From an uncultured Lachnospiraceae bacterium (GTDB lineage: Bacteria > Bacillota > Clostridia > Lachnospirales > Lachnospiraceae): DNA of 6,527 bases. Location of the stretch: the NCBI GenBank assembly GCA_934371505.1, contig CAKRNW010000111.1, positions 1-6,527 of the forward strand, given 5' to 3'. A program made the translations under genes and the position numbers. The notes beneath the pieces are model-generated. The model was given only the letters and a program-made list of their open reading frames with translations. It ran no database searches and had not been told where the DNA came from. Below, piece after piece: positions 1-5,911 of the stretch. Numbering within the stretch: position 1 is the first letter of the stretch; the number at the start of each line of letters is the position of its first letter.

Positions 1-40
1 CCTCTCTATGGGATTCCAGAACGGTACGGATGCTCTCAAA

Positions 41-77
41 TGCTCCGATACGAGGGAGCAGTCTGCAAAAATCCCTC
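41..77 (-). terminator. Weak, mutually exclusive hairpins after the serine hydrolase
   Basis: Just past the hydrolase stop codon two short stems are possible. One pairs 72-77 with 52-57 (GAGGGA/TCCCTC) across a 14-nt loop. The other pairs 55-60 with 41-46 (TGCTCC/GGAGCA) across an 8-nt loop. They share bases 55-57 and cannot form together. Neither is followed by a clear U-tract on the minus strand, so termination is only a guess. Confidence 0.2.
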
Positions 78-88
78 CCGTCACTCGT

Positions 89-1501
89 TTAAATTCTCGT
101 ATAAATCCGGGTAAATACCTGTACGCCCCATGCCTGTCCGTTACGGATCAGGAAGTGCATCCGTCCCTGGATTTCTTCTTTTTCATCCATCAGCTGGAAC
201 CAGCCCTGTCCGCAGTGGCGCAGGTGGTAGATACTTCCGTCCTTTTCCACCATCATTCTGCCCTCGTCCTGGTAGACAATCGCCGTCACCGGCACCCCTT
301 CATGGCAGATATAGCTGCCGTAGAGTGCCTGGGGCTGGGAAAATTCTTCCTCCACAGGAAAAAGCCATCGGTGGGGTCTGTCCAGGGGATAGCCCAGCAC
401 CCAGTTGTACAATGCCCAGATTAAATCGGCGGGGTCTGCATCCCCTTCATTGCATAACACGGCAAAGCCGTAGTTTTCATCCTTTAGCAGACCGCCCTCG
501 GAGGAAACGCCATGAAGTCCGCCGGAATGTTCACAGTACACATGTCCGTCCTCCACCCGTTTGTTTAAGCCCATGCAGTACACCGCTTTTTCCTGCTCCG
601 GGAACCCGGCGCCAATCATCAGCTCTACCGCTTTGGCAGGGATAACCTGCTCGCCGTCCAGCACGCCCTTGTTTGCCAGACACTGGTAGTAGCGTGCCAT
701 GTCATGGGCGGTGGATTTCACGCAGGCGCAGGCGCGGAAGGGCGGTAAAATCGACCACTGCTCGTCCCCCACGATGTTACCCTTTTCGTCTGCCTCAAAC
801 AAGGCGGTGATATTTCCGTCTGTGGCAATGGCTCTGGCACGGCTGGCATCAGTGTCCAGTGTGGAGCGGGTCATTTTCATGGGCTGGAAAATCCGCTTAT
901 CCAGAAAATCCTCCAGAGGCTCTCCCGCCGCAGCATCCACCACATAGCAGAGAACGGCGTAGCCCTCGTTGGAATAGCTCATATATTCCCCGGAACCACC
1001 CAGAGTGGGATAGGGACAATTGGCGATATATTCAATAATCTGCTCAATCGTGCTCATGGAGTTGGGGGCACTCTCCTGCATTTTCACATCCCAGTCGGAA
1101 TGTCTGTCGGGAGTGTTCACCGCAATGGACCACTCCAGAGGCTCCATGGGCGGAATTCCGGTGGTGTGCATCCCCAGATGGCGGATGGTCACCGTGTCCG
1201 CAGGGTTTCCCGGTACCCTGAAATCCGGGCGGTATTTGCTCACAGGGTCATCCAGGCTGATTCTGCCCTCTGCCGCCAGAATACAGCAGCACAGTGCCGC
1301 CATGGATTTACCCATGGAGGCAATGCCGAAAATGGTGTCAGCATCCGGAGCGGTTTTTTTATCCAAATCCCGGTAGCCGTAGCCCTTTTCAAAGGTCAGT
1401 CCGTCAGGACCATGCACTGCCACCGCCACACCGGGGAAATTGTGTTCCTTGATTTTTTTCTGTAAAAAGCTGTCCAGTTCTTTTGTGTCTCGCTGTTGCA
1501 T
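89..1501 (-). CDS. Serine hydrolase, class C beta-lactamase / penicillin-binding-like family
   Basis: The 470-residue protein carries the three catalytic motifs of the beta-lactamase class C fold (PF00144, COG1680) in order: SxxK at S62-M63-G64-K65, YxN at Y176-S177-N178, and HxG at H325-S326-G327. S62 should be the acyl-enzyme nucleophile, and K65 and Y176 the general bases. Residues about 8-370 form the catalytic domain. Residues about 375-470 look like a small beta-rich C-terminal domain, as in many esterase or D-aminopeptidase-like members. No signal peptide or membrane segment is visible, so a cytoplasmic esterase, amidase or peptidase is more likely than a secreted beta-lactamase. The substrate cannot be told from sequence. 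The ATG at 1501 follows a strong GGGAGG ribosome binding site (complement of 1507-1514). The gene lies 95 bp downstream of a truncated MocR-type regulator on the same strand, which may have controlled it. The fold assignment is secure; the substrate is unknown. Confidence 0.93.
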   Translation of the reverse strand: MQQRDTKELDSFLQKKIKEHNFPGVAVAVHGPDGLTFEKGYGYRDLDKKTAPDADTIFGIASMGKSMAALCCCILAAEGRISLDDPVSKYRPDFRVPGNPADTVTIRHLGMHTTGIPPMEPLEWSIAVNTPDRHSDWDVKMQESAPNSMSTIEQIIEYIANCPYPTLGGSGEYMSYSNEGYAVLCYVVDAAAGEPLEDFLDKRIFQPMKMTRSTLDTDASRARAIATDGNITALFEADEKGNIVGDEQWSILPPFRACACVKSTAHDMARYYQCLANKGVLDGEQVIPAKAVELMIGAGFPEQEKAVYCMGLNKRVEDGHVYCEHSGGLHGVSSEGGLLKDENYGFAVLCNEGDADPADLIWALYNWVLGYPLDRPHRWLFPVEEEFSQPQALYGSYICHEGVPVTAIVYQDEGRMMVEKDGSIYHLRHCGQGWFQLMDEKEEIQGRMHFLIRNGQAWGVQVFTRIYTRI

Positions 1502-1542
1502 GATGTCCTCCCTTTTGCAGTCCGTTTTCTTTTGTCCTGCTT

Positions 1543-1551
1543 AGTATACCA
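1543..1551 (-). promoter_or_regulatory. Extended -10 promoter of the serine hydrolase
   Basis: On the minus strand TGGTATACT reads as an extended -10 element (TGn followed by TATACT), about 40 bp before the hydrolase ATG. No good -35 box lies 16-18 bp upstream, which is common for extended -10 promoters. Further upstream, at 1570-1577, is the word ACCAATTC (plus strand). The same word sits in the promoter region of the MocR-type gene at 2751-2758, so it could be a regulator site. The promoter is well supported by form; the operator role is inference. Confidence 0.5.
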
Positions 1552-1596
1552 TAAACCGGGAGCGGTGGAACCAATTCCCGTATTATTTTAGTTCTG

Positions 1597-2709
1597 TCAT
1601 AAGGCTTCCTTTCCCGCCAATCTGCCGCTTACTTCTCTCCGGCGTCTCCGGCGCACCCGGTTGATGTGGCGCTCGTAATCTCCGCTGCGCATCAGTTCCG
1701 ACAGCACATACTGCTCAAACAGGGGCACGGTGCAGGAGTAAAAGCCCAGCTTTTCATTGAAAGCCTCCACCATGGATGGCGGGAGAACCATGTAGCCGAT
1801 CCGGACGGAGGGGGCAATGGTTTTGGAGAAGGTATTCATATAGATAACCTCCACATCCTCTGCCATGGAAAAAAGGGAGCTTTCCGGCTTGCTGGACACG
1901 GTGAGCTCTGAGTCGTAATTGTCCTCCACAATGACCGCGCCCCGCTTTTTTGCCCAGTTGAGGTATTCCCGTTTCTGGGAAATTCCGATGGTGATGCCGC
2001 TGGGATAACTGTTAAAGGGGGTGACATGGAGAACGGATGCCCGGGTTCTGGCAAGCTCCGATGGAAGGATGCCCTCCGGGGAAAGGGTGAGCATGTCACA
2101 GTTGATTCCCATGGATTCGTATACCTTGCGGATTTTCTCATAGGAGGGTTTTTCCAGACCGAAGGTGCTGCCCGCGCCGAAAAGCTGGGCGATCATGCCA
2201 TAAAGGTACTCGGCACCGGAGCCGATAATCACCTGGCTGGGACTGACCTGAATGCCCCGGCTTCTGCCCAGGTAAGCGCAGATTTCCGTGCGAAGTTCCC
2301 GGCAGCCGTGGTTGGGGGATTTAATCAGGATATCGTCTCCGTAATCTAAGAGTACCCGGCGCATGGTTTTCGCCAGGACGCTGTAAGGAAATTCGCTGAT
2401 AGAATGGGTCTGGGAGTGGGGAAGTTTCAGCTCGGTCTGTCCCGGCTCCGGGATTCCCTGGAAGTCTGCCTCTCTGTAGATGACAAAGTAGCCGCTTCGC
2501 TGTTTGGTTTCAATATAGCCTTCGTCGCAGAGAAGGTTCATGGTATGTTCCACGGTAATGACGCTGACTCCGGTTTCCTCGGCGATGATGCGTTTGGAGG
2601 GAAGACGGGAGTTCAGAGGGTAAATGCCTGCCACGATATCCTGGACAAAGTAGTTATAAAGCTGGAGGTAGGCAGGGATAGTGTTGTTGGGTTCAATGGA
2701 ATAATTCAT
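1597..2709 (-). CDS. MocR/GntR-family regulator with aminotransferase-like domain, C-terminally truncated
   Basis: The 370-residue protein has an N-terminal GntR-type winged helix (residues about 10-76, with the LPSKR and GVSVITVEHTMNLL segments) and then a fold-type I aminotransferase-like domain. PLP-binding residues are visible: D263 and Y265 in VEDNYD for the pyridine nitrogen and O3', K296 in NTFSK for the Schiff base, and R303 in RIGY for the phosphate. MocR/GabR proteins sense a metabolite through PLP and control nearby genes. Family members usually run to about 460-490 residues. This one stops after an arginine-rich stretch at 351-358 and a short unrelated tail, so about 100 residues of the small domain, normally holding the carboxylate-binding arginine, are absent. 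The next gene starts only 95 bp on, leaving no room for the lost part in another frame. Effector sensing is probably damaged, though DNA binding may persist. The ATG at 2709 is preceded by an in-frame stop and has only a distant AGGAG, about 16 nt away. Confidence 0.88.
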   Translation of the reverse strand: MNYSIEPNNTIPAYLQLYNYFVQDIVAGIYPLNSRLPSKRIIAEETGVSVITVEHTMNLLCDEGYIETKQRSGYFVIYREADFQGIPEPGQTELKLPHSQTHSISEFPYSVLAKTMRRVLLDYGDDILIKSPNHGCRELRTEICAYLGRSRGIQVSPSQVIIGSGAEYLYGMIAQLFGAGSTFGLEKPSYEKIRKVYESMGINCDMLTLSPEGILPSELARTRASVLHVTPFNSYPSGITIGISQKREYLNWAKKRGAVIVEDNYDSELTVSSKPESSLFSMAEDVEVIYMNTFSKTIAPSVRIGYMVLPPSMVEAFNEKLGFYSCTVPLFEQYVLSELMRSGDYERHINRVRRRRRREVSGRLAGKEAL

Positions 2710-2741
2710 CTGGTTATACTAAAAGCTCCTGTTTTGTTCGT

Positions 2742-2788
2742 TTCGATATTACCAATTCGATTGTATTCCGATTGAAATCATTTGTAAA
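2742..2788 (-). promoter_or_regulatory. Promoter of the MocR-type gene with overlapping ATCGRA direct repeats
   Basis: On the minus strand TTTACA (complement of 2783-2788) and TACAAT (complement of 2760-2765) are separated by exactly 17 bp, a near-consensus sigma-A promoter. Three direct copies of ATCGRA (complements of 2767-2772, 2756-2761 and 2742-2747, spaced 11 and 14 bp) cover the spacer, the -10 box and the start region. MocR proteins commonly bind direct repeats in their own promoters, so autoregulation is a reasonable inference. Confidence 0.6.
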
Positions 2789-2789
2789 G

Positions 2790-3217
2790 CAAAAGGAGAA
2801 ACATCAGGAACAAATATGACTAACATACTGATTACTGTCTCAGATATTGCCCCAACATCTTTGCGTATTTGCCATGACAGGAATTACTTTATAAAATTGA
2901 TGATAACCCATAAACTACAATTTTCTATGGCTCTTATGGGTTACTTTTCCCCCTGAAAATTGAAGAACTACCTATAAGAAGGTTCATTTTATAGCCCTTA
3001 TATGTCTATGAAAGGGCTTTTAAGCCTCCACTGTCAATTTTTTCAGTAATTTTTACCCATAAGGACCAGTTTCTGGCGAATACTATAGGTTGAGGCTGCA
3101 ACATGCCCTTAAAATTCTACATATAAGATATGCCTTTTATCACAGCTTATAGGTTTGGAATCAAAATTATGTAAACCGATGGTGCAATCAGTCCTATAAC
3201 CGGAACTTTCTTCTCTA
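2790..3217. other. AT-rich non-coding stretch between the MocR-type gene and the membrane-protein remnant
   Basis: I find no convincing gene in these 428 bp. The only open frame with a start and a possible ribosome binding site is a 46-codon plus-strand frame at 2816-2956. It is preceded by AGGA with 6-nt spacing, but its translation matches nothing I recognise. The stretch is rich in short inverted repeats: 2904-2913 with 2934-2943, 2993-2999 with 3012-3018, and 3195-3202 with 3222-3229 at its right edge. It also holds most of a dispersed 10-mer described separately. It could be the decayed end of a mobile element or a structured RNA; no family could be named. Confidence 0.5.
2905..3155. repeat. 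Cluster of WACCYATAAG 10-mers in both orientations
   Basis: Four exact copies of WACCYATAAG occur: plus strand at 2969-2978 and 3054-3063, minus strand at 2933-2942 and 3146-3155. Two degenerate copies lie at 2905-2914 (plus, one mismatch) and 3082-3091 (minus, two mismatches). The first two copies, facing each other, form a 10-bp stem with a 20-nt loop. Such density in 250 bp is far above chance for a 10-mer of this degeneracy. Protein-binding sites (for example transposase or replication sites) or pairing arms of a structured RNA would both fit. Confidence 0.55.
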
Positions 3218-3438
3218 TTAGCGGTTATATTTTACCCCTGCATAAATCAGCAGCACCACTCCCGCAACAAAACCCAATACCAAAGCGGTAAAACTTAATG
3301 CTGAATCTGTTATGCCGATTATTATAGCAGTCACTAAAAGACCAATTCCAATAAAGATAACACCCCAGCCTGATATTTATAAAAAATCTTTTTATCATCT
3401 GGAGATACTTTGTCATAATGATAACTATGAATCATCAT
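3218..3438 (-). pseudogene. Frameshifted remnant of a small membrane protein gene
   Basis: Two minus-strand frames make one sensible product only if joined. From the double ATG at 3438 the first frame reads MMIHSYHYDKVSPDDKKIFYKYQ-like sequence, polar and charged. Near 3370 the sense moves to another frame, giving two hydrophobic helices (GWGVIFIGIGLLVTAIIIGI, then a loop, then ALVLGFVAGVVLLIYAG) and ending KYNR with a stop at 3218-3220. The 221-bp span is one base short of a whole number of codons, so one lost base (or two gained) explains the break. The layout of a polar SPxDKK stretch before a pair of membrane helices recalls small DUF3784-like proteins. An expected first helix is missing, and the start lies right behind a terminator with no ribosome binding site. 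I read it as a dead gene fragment; the family is uncertain. Confidence 0.55.
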
Positions 3439-3442
3439 ACCA

Positions 3443-3488
3443 TAAAAACAGGTGTAATATATAAATTTTGATATTTACATATTACACC
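3443..3488 (-). terminator. Rho-independent terminator of the MNT/HEPN operon
   Basis: On the minus strand a perfect 10-bp stem GGTGTAATAT/ATATTACACC (3479-3488 pairing with 3451-3460) encloses an 18-nt loop that can pair further through AAAT/ATTT. It is followed at once by TGTTTTTA (complement of 3443-3450). It lies about 45 bp after the HEPN gene stop, the expected place. The stem is AT-rich but has a GC-containing base. Confidence 0.65.
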
Positions 3489-3532
3489 CATAATTTTATA
3501 CATTGTCTGTAATTAAAGAACTGTCTCGACTG

Positions 3533-3925
3533 TTAATTCTTTTCCAAATATTTTTTCACTTCGTTGATAACCAATTCTGCTGTTTGAAACTGTTCATTGG
3601 CTTTTTCCCTCGATGCGATATAAAAATCATCATAATCGCTTTTCTCGCGTACTCTCTGTAATATTCCAATCCTTCTTCCAAGTTCGCGTGGAAATATTTC
3701 CTTAGCTACATATTCTTTATTAAAGTATCCCATAACATCTTTATGCCGTTTAAAATCAACTGTGCTCAATGCCAATACAGCTTTTACCGCATAAAATGTA
3801 GCATAATAAGAACGGTTAATCGAATCTTTATACAATTCTTCCCTTAAACAATGTGCAGCTACTTTCAAACTATCCTCAGCCTCTGTAATTCGATATCTGC
3901 TTAAATCTTTTTGTCTCTCATCCAA
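3533..3925 (-). CDS. HEPN domain protein (UPF0332/COG1895-like), partner of a MNT nucleotidyltransferase
   Basis: The 130-residue, all-helical protein matches the HEPN pattern (PF05168). It has an N-terminal helix with AEDSLKVA (residues 16-23) and the signature NRSYYATFYAVKAVL (37-51). A conserved middle part holds KDVMGYFNKEYV and PRELGRRIG, followed by SDYDDF (96-101) before a long C-terminal helix. HEPN proteins paired with MNT proteins act as RNase-type toxins or as substrate-binding partners. Here the signature has R38 and, six residues on, Y45 where many relatives have histidine, so RNase activity by an Rx4-6H motif is doubtful. The frame opens with TTG at 3925, served by GGGAGGG with an 8-nt spacer. 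The nearby ATG at 3921 is out of frame. The start overlaps the MNT stop by 8 bp, indicating coupled translation. A toxin role is inferred from context only. Confidence 0.87.
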   Translation of the reverse strand: MDERQKDLSRYRITEAEDSLKVAAHCLREELYKDSINRSYYATFYAVKAVLALSTVDFKRHKDVMGYFNKEYVAKEIFPRELGRRIGILQRVREKSDYDDFYIASREKANEQFQTAELVINEVKKYLEKN

Positions 3926-4244
3926 TTACAATACCCTCCCTTTCCACATTATTATAGAATGGCAGTGCTCCCAACCAGTATTTGTAATGAGTTTCATTTT
4001 CCAGAACTGGATTAATTACAATCCCTGACTCTAGTTCCAAATCAAATGCAAGGTTAAAAATATCGTTCTCAATCTTCTCTATTTCTTCCTTTGACAACGT
4101 TGTTAATATCATAACATCAATATCTGAATTCTCTTTATAATCACCACGGGCATAGGAACCATAGACAATGAGTTTAGATAAATTACTTTTCAATATTTCT
4201 CTGGTTCCCTGTGCAAAGGTCATTAGAACTTCCTGTCTTGTCAT
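3918..4244 (-). CDS. MNT-type minimal nucleotidyltransferase, likely antitoxin
   Basis: The 108-residue protein has the minimal nucleotidyltransferase signature GS(x10)DxD: G29-S30 in VYGSYARGD, then D41 and D43 in NSDIDVMIL. These residues bind the nucleotide phosphates and metal ions. Size and motif fit the standalone MNT family (PF01909/COG1708-like). In the Shewanella MntA-HepT system the MNT protein silences its HEPN partner by transferring AMP to a tyrosine; a similar role is plausible here but unproven. The third acidic residue usually found on a later strand is not obvious: the likely strand reads GIVINPV, with N78 where an acid might be expected, so catalysis could be weak or use another residue. 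The gene starts at ATG 4244 behind AGGAGGG (complement of 4251-4257) and comes first in the operon, as antitoxins often do. Base composition is AT-rich compared with both flanks. Confidence 0.88.
   Translation of the reverse strand: MTRQEVLMTFAQGTREILKSNLSKLIVYGSYARGDYKENSDIDVMILTTLSKEEIEKIENDIFNLAFDLELESGIVINPVLENETHYKYWLGALPFYNNVEREGIVIG
3934..3940 (-). promoter_or_regulatory. Ribosome binding site that decides the TTG start of the HEPN gene
   Basis: GGGAGGG on the minus strand lies inside the last MNT codons, 8 nt before TTG at 3925. This spacing and the lack of any in-frame ATG or GTG nearby make TTG the start. The TTGGATGA overlap places the MNT stop inside the HEPN start region. Confidence 0.75.
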
Positions 4245-4294
4245 AAGATTCCCTCCTATCCCATATTATTTTACATTCCTATACTGTCTTAATC

Positions 4295-4323
4295 ATAATA
4301 TCATTTTTTCTTTACTTATTCCA
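4295..4323 (-). promoter_or_regulatory. Possible promoter of the MNT/HEPN operon
   Basis: On the minus strand TATTAT (complement of 4295-4300) lies 17 bp after TGGAAT (complement of 4318-4323), about 50 bp before the MNT start. The -10 box is good; the -35 box matches consensus at only three of six positions. Another weak candidate (TTGAAC, complement of 4337-4342) lies just upstream. Confidence 0.35.
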
Positions 4324-4369
4324 GTTGGATTTTATTGTTCAAAAATGTACCTGTCATTGCTCTTTTCAT

Positions 4370-5911
4370 TCAATTTTCTATGAAATAAAAGCACGTTCCC
4401 TCCGCCTTCCAGCGGTACTGGGGTTTTCCGTCGACGGTGACTTCCGTGTACTCCGTGGGTTTGGCGAGGAGCATCCGTCCATCGGGAAGAACTGCGGCTT
4501 TGCATCCCTCAAAGGAGCAGGGGGCGTCATAGGCTGCCAGTCGCAGCTGCGATTCTTCATCCTGCAAATCATAAGTATAAATCCCATCCATTCCCAGAAT
4601 GACAAAATCACTGTCCCCTCCGGGCGCCAGGACATCATACGCAGCCCCATGATCCGGAAGAAAATGCTGGGCTGCCACCACTGCCTGTTTTTCCTCCAAA
4701 TCAATGCGGAGAATTCCTGTGTTCGTAGTCACGGTCTGCCTGTCAAAGTCCTCAAATAACATATATACCTTGCCGTCTTTTCCCCTGCAGATTCCGTTGG
4801 CAACATGAAAATCATGGTCAGAGGTAATCTTCGTGAGAAACGCTCCCTGTCCGTCGTAAACATAAAGAATGGTTCCATCCTGCTGCCGGCTCCCTAGACG
4901 CACATAGAGATTTCCCCGGGCGTCCACCGCCAGTTTTCTGGGCTTTTTGTCTCCCAATTCCAAGGTATTCAAGTAATTTCCATCAGCATCCAGATGCCAG
5001 ATCTGCCCTGTTTTTCCTTCCGTGCCATCCCACAAAACCACCGCTACATACAGTTCGCCCTCCGATGTTTCCACCATATCAAAAATGTAAGGCTGCAGAG
5101 AGGTATCGCCCTTTGCCTTGTCATAGTCCGCAAAGAAAGGTGTGGAAACACTGCTGCCAATTTCCATTTTTTCTATGCTGTCCCACCCCTCCAGATAAAT
5201 GGAGTCGGCTCCTGCCGCCATACAATGGATGCTTAAATCTCCTTCGTAGGCAAGAACAGACGGCCGTTCTTTACCCGATGCCACGGATTGTTCCAAACCA
5301 CTGTTTTCTGATTCCGGCTCCTGAATCACTCCCTGTTTGATTTGGCCGCCTACCTTTTGCAGGCTGTAATTGACCTGATGGTAAAAGTCTATCAGTTGAA
5401 GGAGTTCCTCATCAGTCAGCTCCTGCTCCGGGAGAAAAAAGGTGCTGCGGGTTTCATAAAAGCCCACGCCCTTTCCTTTGTACGCCTCCGGGGATTCCAG
5501 TACAGTGAGTGCTCCCTTGGGAAACATCCCTTCCTCCTCGTATGACTGATTCAGGGTATCAAACCGACTTCTTTCTGTCTCTGTCAGTGGGCGGTTATAG
5601 TGAAAGCTGTCCACCCGGGCGGTCTGGATTTGCAGATAATATTCCTCTAATTTCTGTTGATTGATATTTTTCATGCGTTGTTCATACAAACTTACTGCAA
5701 AAGCTGACATTCCTGTCATAAGTACCAGGGTTGCTGCCAGCGGAAGGAGAACACGCCTGGACAGATGGGCATTTCCATGCATTACGGCCTTTTCTTCTTT
5801 TTTCTGAATGGTCTCCAGCGCTCCCAATACTGACTGGTGGACGCTTTCGGGAACCGTCTCAAGCTGCGGTATTTCAAATGTTCCCTGCTGATATCGTAAT
5901 GTCTTATTCAT
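4370..5911 (-). CDS. Membrane-anchored putative anti-sigma factor with extracytoplasmic beta-propeller-like sensor
   Basis: The 513-residue protein starts with a cytoplasmic part of about 52 residues. It includes VPESVHQSVLGALETIQKKE (20-39), which resembles the short sigma-binding helix of Firmicute anti-sigma factors. One membrane helix spans about 53-75 (RR then LLPLAATLVLMTGMSAFAV); the arginines before it predict the C-terminus outside. Residues about 76-190 form a helical linker with TDEELLQLIDFYHQVNYSL. Residues about 218-512 show repeating beta-strand units typical of a propeller: GELYVAVVLW, GQIWHLDADGNYL, RGNLYVRLG, LYVYDGQGAFL, GKVYMLFEDF, GILRIDLEEK, DGIYTYDLQD and LPDGRMLL. It follows an ECF sigma gene with an 8-bp overlap (ATGAATAA) and has an AAAGGAG ribosome binding site at 7-nt spacing. 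It should hold the sigma factor at the membrane until the outer domain senses a signal; the ligand is unknown. No clear terminator follows the stop. Confidence 0.8.
   Translation of the reverse strand: MNKTLRYQQGTFEIPQLETVPESVHQSVLGALETIQKKEEKAVMHGNAHLSRRVLLPLAATLVLMTGMSAFAVSLYEQRMKNINQQKLEEYYLQIQTARVDSFHYNRPLTETERSRFDTLNQSYEEEGMFPKGALTVLESPEAYKGKGVGFYETRSTFFLPEQELTDEELLQLIDFYHQVNYSLQKVGGQIKQGVIQEPESENSGLEQSVASGKERPSVLAYEGDLSIHCMAAGADSIYLEGWDSIEKMEIGSSVSTPFFADYDKAKGDTSLQPYIFDMVETSEGELYVAVVLWDGTEGKTGQIWHLDADGNYLNTLELGDKKPRKLAVDARGNLYVRLGSRQQDGTILYVYDGQGAFLTKITSDHDFHVANGICRGKDGKVYMLFEDFDRQTVTTNTGILRIDLEEKQAVVAAQHFLPDHGAAYDVLAPGGDSDFVILGMDGIYTYDLQDEESQLRLAAYDAPCSFEGCKAAVLPDGRMLLAKPTEYTEVTVDGKPQYRWKAEGTCFYFIEN

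Noticed and set aside
89..645. Long plus-strand frames opposite the serine hydrolase
   Set aside because: They mirror the codon pattern of the hydrolase gene, which has all its catalytic motifs; the translations are arginine- and proline-rich and resemble no family.
2905..3155. CRISPR array
   Set aside because: The repeated units are only 10 bp, irregularly spaced and in both orientations, and no cas genes are present.
3225..3416. A 63-residue minus-strand open frame starting MTKYLQMIKRFF
   Set aside because: Its sequence is of mixed composition and family-unlike. The neighbouring frame over the same bases encodes two clean membrane helices, so this frame is a product of the frameshifted remnant.
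4168..4383. A 71-residue plus-strand hydrophobic frame
   Set aside because: It overlaps the start of the well-supported MNT gene on the other strand, has no ribosome binding site, and its hydrophobicity follows from T-rich DNA.
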